NCBI RefSeq assembly: GCF_000189635.1
Contig: NW_002476575.1
Coordinates: forward strand, 124,001-188,000
DNA: 64,000 nt
Reading direction: 5' to 3'
DNA from: Tetrahymena thermophila SB210
Taxonomy: Eukaryota > Ciliophora > Oligohymenophorea > Hymenostomatida > Tetrahymenidae
Position numbers and translations under genes: made by a program. The notes below the pieces were generated by a model. It did not search any database. It saw nothing but the letters and a program-made list of their open reading frames with translations, and was not told the DNA's origin. This document shows, in pieces, positions 24,016 through 36,263 of the stretch. Every line of letters starts with the position of its first letter. Positions within the stretch are counted from its first letter, which is position 1.

Positions 24016-25272
24016 TCAGTTTTAGATTTATCTATAGCCACAAGGCAATTACTATTTTTTTTATAGTGATTTAATATTTTGAGCATAATATTTTTCTAAA
24101 AATGCTTATGAGTGAATAGAGTACTCAACATCTTCGAAAAGATATGAGAGTTCTTTTTTAATGAAATCATCATAAGAAAGTTTAAAATTTTATGTTAATC
24201 TTTATCTGTAATTAATTAGTTATTGTAAGTCGTTTAGCTCTATATCTATTTCAGTAATCAAAAAATAATGTTCATATTCACCTTATAAAATTTCTTTGTT
24301 TAAAAATAAACTCCCATAATCTTTTCTTTTTAAATGAATCTTTATGGGAAAGCCATCAAAGGTAATAATCTCTGCAATATTATTATCTTCTTCTTCAACT
24401 CCTACTCTTTACAAAGAAGTTAAACCTTATTTCGTTATATCAATTTTATTTGGGATTAAGTCTATTTACTTTCCTCTTAATATTATTTAAGATAGTGTTT
24501 CTGCATTAATCCCTAATAGATCTAAGTAGGATTTTGAGTAGCCATAGTTTGAAAAATCTATATCATTGTATTTTTGACTTAATCTAAAAATCTAATAACA
24601 ATACATTTAATTTCCATTTTAATTGTTTAATTCTTCAAGAAATTTCATGCACATTTATTAAAACATCTTAAATTCTTCATCTTTAGTCTTAAGCATAGCT
24701 TCTGAAGTAATTTGTTTTGCAAAATACTCGCTTAAGTTACACATCAGCATTCCAAATTTAGTGAAAGTTTCTTTGACAATTTATTATTCAATATTTGGGA
24801 TATATTAAATAAAATCCAAAGCCTGTTTATAGCTACTTTTTGTTTGCTTAGCTCTGTTGTGCTATTTTAGATTAACTAATCCAATGCTGTGATAAAAGTC
24901 TTCTACTTAAATGGAATCATATTAATTAAAACCAAAATAAACTGGTTAAATAGCTGGAAAATATCTAATTACTCCATCGCTAGTAATCTACAATCCAGTA
25001 AAAACATTTATTTAGAAATTTAGCAAAACCTGAGAAGGCTTAACAATAAATTGCACTTTTTTGAACTATTCATTTTGATTTTGAGTATGATCATCTGAAC
25101 AAGATGTATTATTTCTATTCTATTATTACTATAAAGTATTTAACTAACAGTTAAAAGATTCCTCCTACAATAAACTTTGATCATTAATAGACTGATGATT
25201 TGACTCTAGCAACTGTTAATCAAGGCTAGAGAAATCTGCTTCTGACTATTAAGAGATGAAGAGCTTTTACAT
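24016..25272 (-). CDS. Hypothetical protein with possible PAS-like fold, paralog A
   Basis: Intronless frame of 418 residues from the ATG at 25272 to TGA 24018-24016. The N-terminal 75 residues are Gln/Ser/Asn-rich. A middle part contains LQITSDGVIRYFPAIQPVYFGF, then helices. About 240-370 reads NYGYSKSYLDLLGINAETLSQ, EIITFDGFPIKIHLK and YEHYFLITEIDI. That order of a short helix, a D-G strand and a final ITEID strand resembles a PAS domain, but I cannot prove it. The C-terminus (YDDFIKKELSYLFEDVEYS and QAFLEKYY) is the part most conserved in the neighbouring paralog at 26087-27349. Function unknown. A regulatory or sensory role is an inference from the possible PAS fold only. Confidence 0.85.
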
Positions 25273-26086
25273 TTATTTATTATAACTATAAAAACAAATC
25301 TAAATATCGATTGTTTATATCTGTTTTTTACTTAATTATTATTAAAGCTTGAAAAAAAGAGATATTTATAGTAAGATTTCCATAATATAATAGCCGATTA
25401 TAATCCTTTTTATCATAATTAATCAGAATTTACATATTTTTTCGCAATCACTTATTATCAATTAAATTTTAATTATTTTATATTGAGTCTTATATCTTTT
25501 TTGTTTCCATTATTTTTTTCTAGAATTATTTTTGGTAGAAACATTTACCCAAATTAACTTTTACTTAAAGATTTTTGATCAATATCAGAAAGATTAGCTT
25601 ATTTTTTTACTATATAGTTTTTTTAAATTAATGTAGAATGAATATTTCAGATTCAAATTAATTAACTATTTTTAAACTGGAATCATTGGTTTATATTTTA
25701 ATAAGCTTTGTTTTTTCAAAAATTTTATATTGGTTATACTAAATAATATTCCTAGGCTTAAAATTTTTGAAGGTAAATGCCCAATATTTTTTTCCATATT
25801 AATTATAACTGAAAATGATAGATTAGATAGGAGAGTTAATCAAAAGAATCAATTTATAGTATATAAAATAAAATTGAATAACTAATAAATAGTATGTCAT
25901 TTTTTCATTATTAAAGTTATTACCTGATAAATAATTCATTTCTTTAAAGAATTTAATACTATTTTCATATCAGTTAAATAAAATAAAATTAAATTAAAAT
26001 TTTTTTAATAATTTGGTTAGTTAGTTAGTAAATAAATAAATAGATATTTGAGTAAATCAATAAGTAAAATTAAATAAATAAATAAT
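25273..26086. other. Spacer between tandem paralogs
   Basis: AT-rich DNA of 0.8 kb between the two head-to-tail PAS-like genes. No gene seen. Short TTAG and AATA repeats lie at about 26010-26045. Confidence 0.6.
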
Positions 26087-27349
26087 TCAAATTTAGATGT
26101 CTTTGTAAGTACATTATAGTAACTACTTTTGTTTGAGCTTTTTGATATTTTCACCATAATATTTCTCTAAGAATGCCTATGAGTGTATTGAATATTCTAC
26201 ATCCTCAAAAAGATAGGATAGCTCTTTTTTAATAAAATCATCATAGGTGAGTTTAGAATGATCAATTAATTTTTATCTATAATTAATAAGTTAATTTAAA
26301 TCTTGCATATTAACATCTATTTCTGTGATGAAAAAGAAATACTCGCTTTTACCATCTAAAACCTCATTATTTGGAAAAAGATGGCCATAATTTTTGGTTT
26401 TAAAGAATAATTTAATTTAAAATCCATCAAAAGTGATAATTTCAGATATATGGTTATCTCCATTTTCAGTTTTAAAGCTTTATATGGAAGCTAAACTCTA
26501 GTTGGATATATCTACTTTTTTAGGTATAAGATCTATTTATTTTCTTCTCAGTATTATTTATGAAAAGGTTTCTTAATTAATTCCTAAAAGTTCTAAGTAT
26601 GATTTTGAATATCCATAATTTTACAAATCTAAACCATTATGCTTTTAACTTAATCTCGCTATTTAGTAGGTGTACATTAAATTGCTATTTTATTTGCTAA
26701 TCTATTAAAGAAATAGCATACACATTTACTAGAACCTCTCAAACTCCTCTTCTTTTTATTAATAAGTAGCTTCAGATATTTATTGCTTTGCTTAATATTA
26801 GTTTACTTAATCAATATAAGCTTCACAAAGGCTAAATACATGATTTGCTAATTGCAGCTAGATATTTGGCATATGCTAAAGAAATTATAAAGCATACTAA
26901 TAACTGCTGAATGATAATTTTTCTATACCATACTATTTTATTTTGACCAAACCATAATTATCTGAAAGATCTTCTATTTAATAGGTTTCATATTAGTTAA
27001 ACCCAAAATAAACTGGATAAAGTGATATGAAATGCCTAATAACACCATCATTTGTAATTTACAACCCAGAATTAATATCAATTTAGAAGTTTAAAGCTGC
27101 TGGTAATGGTTTTACTATAAATTATACTTTAGCTAGTTCTTAATCACTATCTTACTAAGTACCTTCTTCATGTTAAGATTTATTAGAGTGGCTATCTCTA
27201 TTATGAGTATTAACTTAAAAATTATTGCATTGCTAAAATATTGAACTAGAATCAGATATAAAGCTATGCTAAGACACTTATGGTTATTCCTAAAAATTTA
27301 AGAAGCTTTATTGTGATTGCTATTTAATAATTTTGTATTTTTTAGTAAA
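26087..27349 (-). CDS. Hypothetical protein with possible PAS-like fold, paralog B, 5' end unresolved
   Basis: The frame is open from just after a TGA at 27352-27350 down to TGA 26089-26087 (about 420 codons). It aligns with paralog A along its length: GLQITNDGVIRHF, NYGYSKSYLELLGIN, EIITFDGFQIKLFF, FITEIDV and the near-identical YDDFIKKELSYLFEDVEYS. No ATG lies before the conserved region; the first in-frame Met is deep inside the protein. The likely explanation is a short 5' exon upstream, spliced for example to the acceptor-like TTTTTAG ending at 27290, but I could not place its ATG. The coordinates given are therefore the maximal open frame rather than a defined start. It could also be a 5'-damaged copy, though the rest shows no lesion. 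Confidence 0.75.
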
Positions 27350-28397
27350 TCAATAAATATACGTAAAATTAATAAAGTTATTTTCAATTTTTTGTTTATA
27401 AATTTCTGTATATGTATGAATATAAAGATAATCCTATCAGTATCAGAGCTTCATATTTTATCAAAATTTACATATTTTTACTAAATAGTTACTAGCACTT
27501 AAATTTTATCAAAATTTGTTCACAATATCTGATTGTCCTTGAATATATTTTGAATAAATCTGTAAGGCATTTTAAAAATTAACTCATATTTAATTTTTTA
27601 TAATAATCTTAATGCATATTATGAAAGAGGGTATTTAAAAAAGGGTAAACAAAATATTAAAAAAGAAGATAAAAATAATTTATACTTTAAAATAGATGAA
27701 TTTTTATATTAAAATGAAAAAATATATTTTTCATTTAAAAAACTGAATGAAAGAATTTAATATAAAATAGTTGTTAAACTTACTTTTTAATCAACTTTAA
27801 AGAGAATAAACTAAAAATTAACACATTTGTCTATTTATTTACTAAAAAACAAACAAACTCAATAATTCAAAAGAATAAAAATGATATCGAATTCTAAAGT
27901 ATTCAAAGAAGTAGAGAATGTATTTAATATAAATGTGTACTCTCATATATTAATATTTTATTTTTTTATTATCAAAAGTTTATCAGCTCTGACTTCTCTG
28001 CACATGAAAATATTATTTTAGATTTTTAGTAATAAAAAATTAATTGAGATCAATAAATTAGAATTGAAAAAAAAAATTACATCTTAAACTTTAATTTATT
28101 TAATAATCGAATTTGATTTTTAAAAATAATTTTAAATCCTTTGATTTTTGTTTAAATGGGAAAATTAATTTATTTTAAAAAAGTAAAATTTCCTTTAAAA
28201 ATATTAATAATTTATAAATAGATATTGTAAAATAGATAAATAGGCAATATCAAATTTAAGCTCTTCTATATCTTAATGCAAAAACTTATCAGTACTTATC
28301 CTTCATTTATAGTAAACATAATTTCTTTCCTTTATATTTTAAAAATAAAAAAATATTTTAAAATTATTAAATATTGCTTGTATGTATGAATATATAT
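27350..28397. other. AT-rich divergent intergenic region
   Basis: Lies between the 5' sides of paralog B (-) and the LRR gene (+). It may hold the missing first exon of paralog B. On the minus strand, two copies of an AAATTTTGATAAAAT word lie about 45 bases apart near 27463-27520. Nothing else assignable. Confidence 0.5.
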
Positions 28398-30425
28398 ATG
28401 TATCATGATTTTGTAATTTATTAATAAACTCATTTCTTAGAATATTTTTACAAATTTTAATAAAGGTGTAAAAATCTTAACGAGTAAAGCTTGAGGGAAA
28501 TAGTTACTTCCTTTTCGAACTGCAAAAAGCTGTAAACCTTAGAACTCTACATCAGGTAAGCTTTATTTATTATTAAGATCATAAATAACTTTTCTAATGC
28601 ATAACTTCTCATTTTTATAGAAAAACAAGCTTAAAATTTTTCTTACTTTCTTACCTAATTACTTTAAAATATTTTATTTATTTATTTATTATAATTTACT
28701 TTATATAATATTATAGCCAAAACAATTTTAAAGACATTGAAGCTACTTGCTTAGGTTCTGGGTTGGGAAATTGTACAAACCTTTAAAATTTAAAACTTTA
28801 GTTATTGTAAAAGATCTTTCTAATTTTCTATCAGCTTTTAATTTTATTTATTTAATTTTTAAGATTTTATTTTGTAATTCCTAAAATATAATTGACAAAG
28901 TTTAATCTATTATAAAATATATTTATTTAAAGCTAAAACTAAATAAAGGCTTAGGGCATATAAGGATTCATAGTGCCTTTAGTAAACATCAAGAGTCTCT
29001 AGAGTTTGTTTCTTGTCTTAGAGTAATAAATAATTAAATAATATAATAATAATTTTTATTAATAGATAAATAAAATAAAATACTGAAAATATAAAAAGGT
29101 TCTTAAAAATACCATAAATCTTTAATATAAAATATCTAAAAAATTATTATCAAAAACCTTTAAAAAATTTTTTAATATTTTTACAAAATTACAAATAGTT
29201 CTTCTAAAAATAAATAAATTGAAGGACTTAAGGTATAGATTGATTATCAAATAAATTTACTTTTAATTTTATAAAAAGTCAGAACAAAATTGGAGATGAA
29301 GGAATTTCTATTCTGAGTTAAAATTTAGTCAATTTTGAGAATCTGAAAGATTTAACTTTAAATTTATAGTAAATAAAATAAAATTCATTATTAACAAAAA
29401 TTAAAAAATTATTTAACAAACTAATTAACAAAGTTTTTAAAAATATATTCCAAATTAATATAATTATATATATTACTTATTTAACGATAAAAGTTAGATT
29501 GAGATATAAGAAAAAGGGGCTTCTGCGTTGGGATAAGGTTTAGAAAACTGTAAAAACCTGGAAGCATTAAGTGTTAGTCTATAGTAAATCACTTATCTTA
29601 TCTTAATTTTAATAAATATCAAAAAAGATTTATTGCTATATTGAATTTATGTGAAATATAATTAATTAGTGACAATATTTAAATAAAAATTTTAATTTAA
29701 AGTACCAACAATATTCGTAAATAAGGTATTTCTAACCTTAGCTCAAGTTTAGCTAATTGCTTAAAGCTTAAATATTTGCTTCTGAATCTAGGGTAGGATT
29801 AATTTTTTTTAATTATTGTTTTATTTTAAAAGCTTAATAGAAGATTTATTTTTTTAATTATTTAATTAAAACTTATTAACTAATTTTTATGAAATTCGTA
29901 ACAAAGTGCAAACAGTATTTAAAATGCAGGTGCTATAGCCTTATTTATAAATTTAGCTAAATCTAAAAGCTTATAAAATTTAATCCTTGCTCTTTAGTAA
30001 ATCACAATTCATTTTTATTTTATATTTATTTTATTAAAATAACTCAAGTAAGACTTTTACATTTTTAATTAAAATTTTAAAAGTAATAACAACATAAATG
30101 ACTATGCATTAATTGAATTACTACCTGCCTTTGCATCCTTTAAAAATTTAAGAACAGTTTCAGTTTCTTTTGGGTAAATTAATTTTATTTATTTATTTAC
30201 TTAGACTTCTTTAATTTTAATTGAGATGATAAATTATTTTAAGTAGTTTTAAATTTTTTAAAGCCACAAATTATTTATTTAATTTAACATATTTAATTTT
30301 TAATATAAAATTTTTTTATTACAAGACAAGACGATTTTAGTTTAAGAGGTTCAGAAATTAATTTTAAAAATGCATTGAAGAAAATCAAAAAATTAGTCTA
30401 ATTAAAAACTAGTTTCAGTTTCTGA
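28398..30425 (+). CDS. Leucine-rich-repeat protein, one repeat per exon
   Basis: Nine exons are proposed: 28398-28555, 28717-28806, 28933-29022, 29279-29368, 29494-29583, 29703-29792, 29907-29996, 30084-30173 and 30326-30425. They join in frame to 295 residues and stop at TGA 30423-30425. All seven internal exons are exactly 90 bases, and all eight introns (87-256 bases) are phase 2 at the same place in the repeat. The repeat reads like xLxNCxNLQNLxLxLYQNxIxxxG, as in LGSGLGNCTNLQNLKLQL, QNKIGDEGISIL and ENCKNLEALSVSLY. This is the ribonuclease-inhibitor-like LRR style common in Tetrahymena hypothetical proteins, and it probably forms a curved solenoid for protein binding. No signal peptide or membrane segment is seen, and no catalytic domain is attached. 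The last repeat is degenerate (QDDFSLRGSEINF). Partner unknown. Confidence 0.85.
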
Positions 30426-31261
30426 CGAACTCACAATTTATTAAAAATAAAATATAACTTTTTAATAAAAGATTTTAATTAAATTAAAAATTAACTTAAT
30501 TTCAACTTCTTTGTCTTATAAAAATTTATTACCAATTTATAAAACGAATAGTAAAGTATTTATTACAAATTAAAAATTTATTTTTCAATTTAATTAAACA
30601 TTTTTCTAACATTCCTGCATTATAAATTAAATTAAACTAAATACTTTATAAAAATGAATTTCTTAGTGGAAAAATTTAATTTTTAATTTTTTTAACTTCC
30701 GAAAATCGAAAATTTTTTTAGTTTCTTATCTACTATATTTACCTGTGATGAGAACTGATCCTAAAATCAAATAATAGCGATTTATTATTGTTTTTTTGAT
30801 TATTTATCACACCTAATTATAATAAATGAAGAAAAATACAGAAAAACAAAAATAGCTATTTATGAAAATTATTTCTTGAGTAAGTAATATCAATTTAGTA
30901 AAACAATAGTGAGTTAGCTATAAATATATGTAAAATTAAATCATACATACATTTTAAAAAAACAAACTAGGATATTTTCTAAATAGAATAATCCTTCAAT
31001 TTAAACATAAATTAGAAAAAAATGAGAATTGTTTTAAAATGCAAATTGGTAAATGAAAAAACATGTATTTATAACTAAATAAATAAATAAAGAAAGAGCC
31101 TAATAAGTTTCTAGTTTAGTAATTTTTTGATTTATAATTTAATAAATATCTATAAAAGGATTTAAAAATAAGTATTGATTAAGTATATATAAACAAGTTA
31201 AATATTTAGGAATTTGTTAAATTTCTATTTTTTTATTATATGCTATCTATCTATCTAACTA
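30426..31261. other. Convergent 3' intergenic region
   Basis: Between the LRR gene (+) and the Prp4-like gene (-), so it carries both 3' ends. AT-rich, with short TCTA repeats at about 31243-31262. No gene seen. Confidence 0.6.
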
Positions 31262-32899
31262 TCAGAAATCTTTATATTCCCATAACATCCACTTTCTATC
31301 TAGAGATGTAGTTGCAAAATACTTCTGAGATTAATCCAAGGTAACTGAAGTGATTTTAGATTCGTGGGATTTATATGTTTTGGCTAGTGAAAAGTCTTTT
31401 GCATTCCATAATTTGAGTGTGTTGTCATAACTAACAGAGACAAAGTAATTGCTTCCATTTTTCTAAAATTTAACATCACTGATAAGTTTAAGATGACCAG
31501 GAAGAGTATGCATACAAGCCCTTCTTCTAATATCGAATACTCTAAGTGTATTATCTTCACTACCAGTTACAAATTAGAAACCATTTTCAGAGAAATCAGC
31601 TGCTAAAATACCTTTAACATGATAACCTGAAAAAGGTAGTATACCTTTACCAGTTCTTAAATCCCAAATCATTCCATAACCTTAGAGATCTCCTGTAAAA
31701 ATAAGAGATCCATCAGGATGAAGTGCATTAGCATATACTCCTTTAGTATGACCAGTTTATACGTAAATTTCTTTCTGACGCTCGATGTCCCAAAAACGCC
31801 AAGTCATATCGTGAGAAGTAGAAAAGAGATATTTTCCTGTTTGATGGAAACTGAGTCTATTAACTCTATCTTCATGTCCACTTAAAACAATTGATTTTTA
31901 TAATTCAGCAGCAGGGTCCATAGTCCATAAACGAATATTTGTATCACTAGATCCTGTAGCCAAATGCCCAAAAGAGTTATGACTCATACTACCTGTTTCT
32001 GGATTCCAAACAATATCATGGACCTTACTAAGATGGCCTTCTAATCTGCATTTTAAATCTGAATTAGGAATATTCCATATTTTGGAGACTCCAGAACCGC
32101 CTGCTGTTGCTAAAAGATCACATTCAGGAGAAAAAGCACCTCTTAAAACAATACTTGAATCAGCGAATTAACTAACACAAACATCAAATTTCATAGCTCT
32201 GTTGAGAGAACTAATTTGCTTTTTTTCTTCTACTAATGGGTCTTCCTCCATTCTACCAACTTTAGATTTATAGACTCTACGCGAAGACTTAAGAAGAGAG
32301 TAAGTAGCTATTTCTTCTCTAATTTCTTTCAATTCTTTAATACCTGGGTAGTAGAAATGTTCATTCTCATCATTTTACTTTTGCTTTTCTTCTAATTTAA
32401 TAAATTGAGGTAAATCGCCGTGTTCCATAATATATTCAGCTTAAACCTTTTTCAAACGCTCTCTTCTGTCAGCATTATTTTCACCAAAGTAGCAAATAGG
32501 ATGACCTAATTATCTCAATCTATATTTTACTTCTTTATCATTTGTAGGTACAATCATAGTTGATGCTTTTTTTTGAAGTTCTAACTTTCTCATATTTTCA
32601 TCATGTCTTCTCTTTTCTTCTAGAGCATGTTCTGATAATTCCAATACTTCTATCTACACATTTGTTTGTGACTTATCTTTGTCAGCTAAAGATTTTAATT
32701 ACTTTCCTCCCAAGCTTTTTAATTATCCTGTTTAGACTTATTATGATTATTATTAATCTGAGCTGCTATTAGGAGCAGATTGAGAAGCTTATTGCTATTT
32801 TCTTTCTTATTTTTGCTTTTCTTCATCTATTATTCTTTGTCTCTCCTATTCTTCAAGAGAACCATAATAGATTCTCTCTTCTTGCTTATCTGAAGACAT
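31262..32899 (-). CDS. PRP4: U4/U6 snRNP splicing factor Prp4-like WD40 protein
   Basis: Intronless frame of 545 residues from the ATG at 32899 to TGA 31264-31262. The N-terminus is Glu/Gln-rich. Around residues 145-180 it has [20 protein letters not shown], the short splicing-factor motif typical of Prp4/PRPF4. The C-terminal ~300 residues form WD40 repeats with recognisable units: [101 protein letters not shown] and [14 protein letters not shown]. Prp4 is a component of the U4/U6 di-snRNP, where it works with Prp3 and the tri-snRNP in spliceosome activation in the nucleus. Length (yeast 465, human 522) and domain order fit the family. The many introns in nearby genes agree with an active spliceosome. 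Confidence 0.96.
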
Positions 32900-33639
32900 G
32901 GATTTAAATAAAATTGCTTTTAGATATTTTGAATAAATAGATTTTATTAAACTAAATATTAATGTTAAGAATTAGTAATTAATTCAAAGCCAAATCAATA
33001 TTAAGTAAATTTTGTAAAGTTATTTATCAATAATTAAAAATCAAAAGATTCAGCCAATTATATTGAATTTATTAATATCTTATCATAAACAAACAAAAAT
33101 ATAAATAATTCCAGCTAGACAAGCCATCTTTATTTTTCAATTAAAAAGATTCATAAATAAAAAAAATAAGGAATTTTTCAATACATTTTTTTATGCTCTA
33201 TTTAATAGTAATTATAATAATATTGCAAAATAAAATTATTTGAAAGATTATGTATGTATGTATGAATGTGTGTATTTATGCATGCATTTTAACAACAAAA
33301 TAATATCTAATATATTCAAATAAATAAAAATATTATTTTCTTTCAAAAAAAATTAATTTATTAATGTAGAAAGATATTATTAAAACAAAAGATTGATTGA
33401 TTGATTGATTGAAATATTTTTGTTGTTTTGTTTTAATTATAAAATAAAAAATACAATTTGTTAAGATATTTTTTTGCAAGGTGAAGTTTTTACTATTTTA
33501 ATATTTATATAAATAATTAGGAAATTTTGTTAAAATTGTAAGAATTATTAATACATTATAATTGATTGATGTATTTATTTATTTATTTGATTAGATTTGA
33601 TGATCTATCAGTCAAGCAATCTATCTATCTATTTATCTT
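32900..33639. other. Intergenic region with simple repeats
   Basis: Upstream of the Prp4-like gene and downstream of MATE A. It contains a TATG/TGTG tract at about 33249-33288, a GATT microsatellite at 33391-33412 and TCTA units at about 33621-33637. No gene seen. Confidence 0.6.
33391..33412. repeat. (GATT)n microsatellite
   Basis: Five and a half perfect GATT units in the spacer between the MATE A and Prp4-like genes. Confidence 0.9.
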
Positions 33640-36263
33640 TCACATTTATATTTTTGAATTTTGAGATATATCTTCTTCTGTAATATCTTAGAGGTTATGT
33701 CTACTCTATTAATCAGATAAATCCTCTAAACTATTCTCTTTTATTTTATCTGAGGAATTTATTGCATTTTATTTGAAAATGGATGAAGTGTTGTCTTAAT
33801 GACTGAAATCATTATTGTTTTCAGAATTAATTGTATTTGAGTTATTTTTATTACTATTTTTACTACTTAATTTACCCAAAAATGTATTGTTACTTGTATT
33901 GTTAATTGTGCTATTATTTTCTTCTTTTTCTAATATGACTTAATCTGTATTGTATTTTTCTAGCTAGTTATTAGATGGATGAGGTTATATTGCTTAAGAT
34001 TTTTCTTCTCTGTGCTTTATATCTTCGTCAGTATCTAAGTATTAATCTTCATACTAAATTAATGAGTTATGAGACTTTATTCTTTCTAACATCATTCTTT
34101 TTCTTTCTTTTTCTTCCTTTTACTTAACACTCTGTAAATCAATTAATGATTTTTCCCAATCAGTAAACCCTGTCCATATAGCTTATGAAAAGTTTGCTAT
34201 GAAAATTGATGCCAATATTGATAACCAAATCCCCACTACACCACCCTCTAGTAAGTAAGAGAATATAGAAGCTAATATTTATCCTAAAACTAGGAATGAA
34301 AGGATAAAAATAATTGCTGCTATTTTCTATTTTCCAATACCTCTGGTAATTCCAACAATGCTAGCTAAAACAGCATCCATTGCTAAACAAGTAAGGAAAA
34401 GCCCATAACTTTGTTAAATTGTTTACTACGATTAACTATCATTCGTAAAAGCTCTTGAAAAAGGACCGCTAAGGAAAGCCATAGGAAGCATAGTAATAAA
34501 AATATAAATAAAAGTGATAAGAATTCCATATTTAGAATATTTCAATGAAGAAACTAAATCAGAAACAGCCATCTCTTGGTTGACTTAACTTGTTATGGCA
34601 ATAGATATTCCATAAGCTACTTAGTAATAAACTGTGTTAAAGATGTTGAAAATAACATGAGCACTAAATTCGCTGTCAGATAAGTGAGTTGCCTAGAAGG
34701 TAAATAACTCGTATCCTATCCATTCTAAGAATAGCAAACCGCCGATGGGTAAGCAAAACTTAGTTAATTCAGACCATCCTTTGAAAGCCAATTTAGTAAA
34801 TTTTAAAGAGAACTTATCTTCTTTTTTATTTTTTATGTAAAGGAAAATAAAGAGCATAATAACATTAATTGCTTCTATAATATCTCTAGCCAGAGCTGCT
34901 CCAATAACTTCAGACTAAGAATCAATCTTCAATATAAAAAGCCAATTCCAGAAAATGGAAGTGACTGCTGCAAAGCTAATAGAAATAAAAGCGAGAAATC
35001 CTTGCTTTTTTGCTCTTAAAAATCCTTTTAGAATGTTATAAATACCATTAAAATAAAAAGCTGGTATTCCATAGGTACAGTACTAATAGGTATAGTTTCC
35101 AAGTTGCTTGTTTCCACTGATACCTCCAATAATGAATCCTGATAAAAACATTAGAATCGAAATAGGAATCATAGATATAGTTACAATTACTATTCCTTTT
35201 TTAAACAAATTCATAGCTTAGTTCATTCTATTTTTTAATTAGTTATCATTAAAAATATTATTTTTATTTAATGTATTTCTTATAAAATCAACAAATAATC
35301 ATTTTTCTCCATTAATTAAAATTTTATAAATTAAAAATAATAAAAATTCAAAATTGATAGAATGCACAAATGGGTTGTCATTTTAGAGATACTTGTGGTA
35401 TTTAAAATATAAAATTAAGAGTAATACTAGAGTGAATCTAATATCGAATTTTATCGCAAATATTTTGATTATGTTTTACTTAGTAAATTGAAAATAAAAA
35501 TGTATTAATCAATATAATCTAATTATAAATATGTATTTATTTACCTTTCTTCTTAGATGGCTTGCATGACTAAAATTTATAAACCTAAGCCAAGACCTCC
35601 AAAAATAAATTCAATGAAACAATTAGACCAAACAATACCCATTCCATATCCACCAGTTGTGGCTGAGTCATCAGAAGTGCCAATAAAATGCAAAGATATA
35701 ATAAAAGGAATCCACTCAAGGAGTAAAAATAAAGCGCTTTGCCCAGCAAGCAATAGCAGTTTTATAAAATAGCTTTTTTTATTGTTTTAATTTTTTGTAT
35801 ATGATAAAGCCCAAAAATCTGTATTCATAATGTAAGAAGTAGTTAAAGATGTTTATGTATGCTCACCTTAAGTAAAAATAGTATGTTTAGAAAGAGCATT
35901 TTTTTCTCTAAAGTTATTTTCAAAGCTACCTCTACCACTTCCTTTATCATCTGTTTACATTTTATATTCCTCTACACTTCCACTTTCACTCAAAGATTTC
36001 TTTTACGGTTTACCCAAAATGCGTTCAACATTTTTTTATCTTTGCGTATCATTTTTTTTCTTATTAGTTGCTGATTAGGAATATTTTTATTCTTATTCCT
36101 AATTGAAAGATTCATTTATATATTGCTCTAAATGTATTTCCTTTTTTTGCTTGTTATTAAACAAAGGCGGGTCATATAAACCCCTTCCAGAGCTCTCTCT
36201 ACCCGAAGAGGGAATTTCGTTATCTTTTTAAAATAGAGGAGTTTGGTATTAGGCTAGATTCAT
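33640..36263 (-). CDS. MATE family multidrug/toxin extrusion transporter A
   Basis: Exons in transcript order are 36263-35545 and 35227-33640, in frame for 768 residues. The intron has GTAAAT...ATAG borders and is phase 2. About 150 cytosolic residues rich in Ser/Lys/Gln come first. Twelve predicted membrane segments follow in two MatE halves: KLLLLAGQSALFLLLEWIPF, GMGIVWSNCFIEFIFGGLG and YGIPAFYFNGIYNILKGFLRA in the first; FCLPIGGLLFLEWIGYELF, AHVIFNIFNTVYYQVAYGIS and LAMDAVLASIVGITRGIGKW in the second. The QxxxGITRGxGxQ-like element is a MATE hallmark. A long polar C-terminal tail ends at TGA 33642-33640. MATE carriers export organic cations or drugs in exchange for H+ or Na+. The closest relative in the window is MATE B, which keeps the same intron position. 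Substrate unknown. Confidence 0.93.

Noticed and set aside
32560..32772. Plus-strand open frame of 70 codons
   Set aside because: Antisense to the N-terminus of the Prp4-like gene.
35557..36074. Two plus-strand open frames
   Set aside because: Antisense to exon 1 of MATE A, which encodes recognisable membrane segments.
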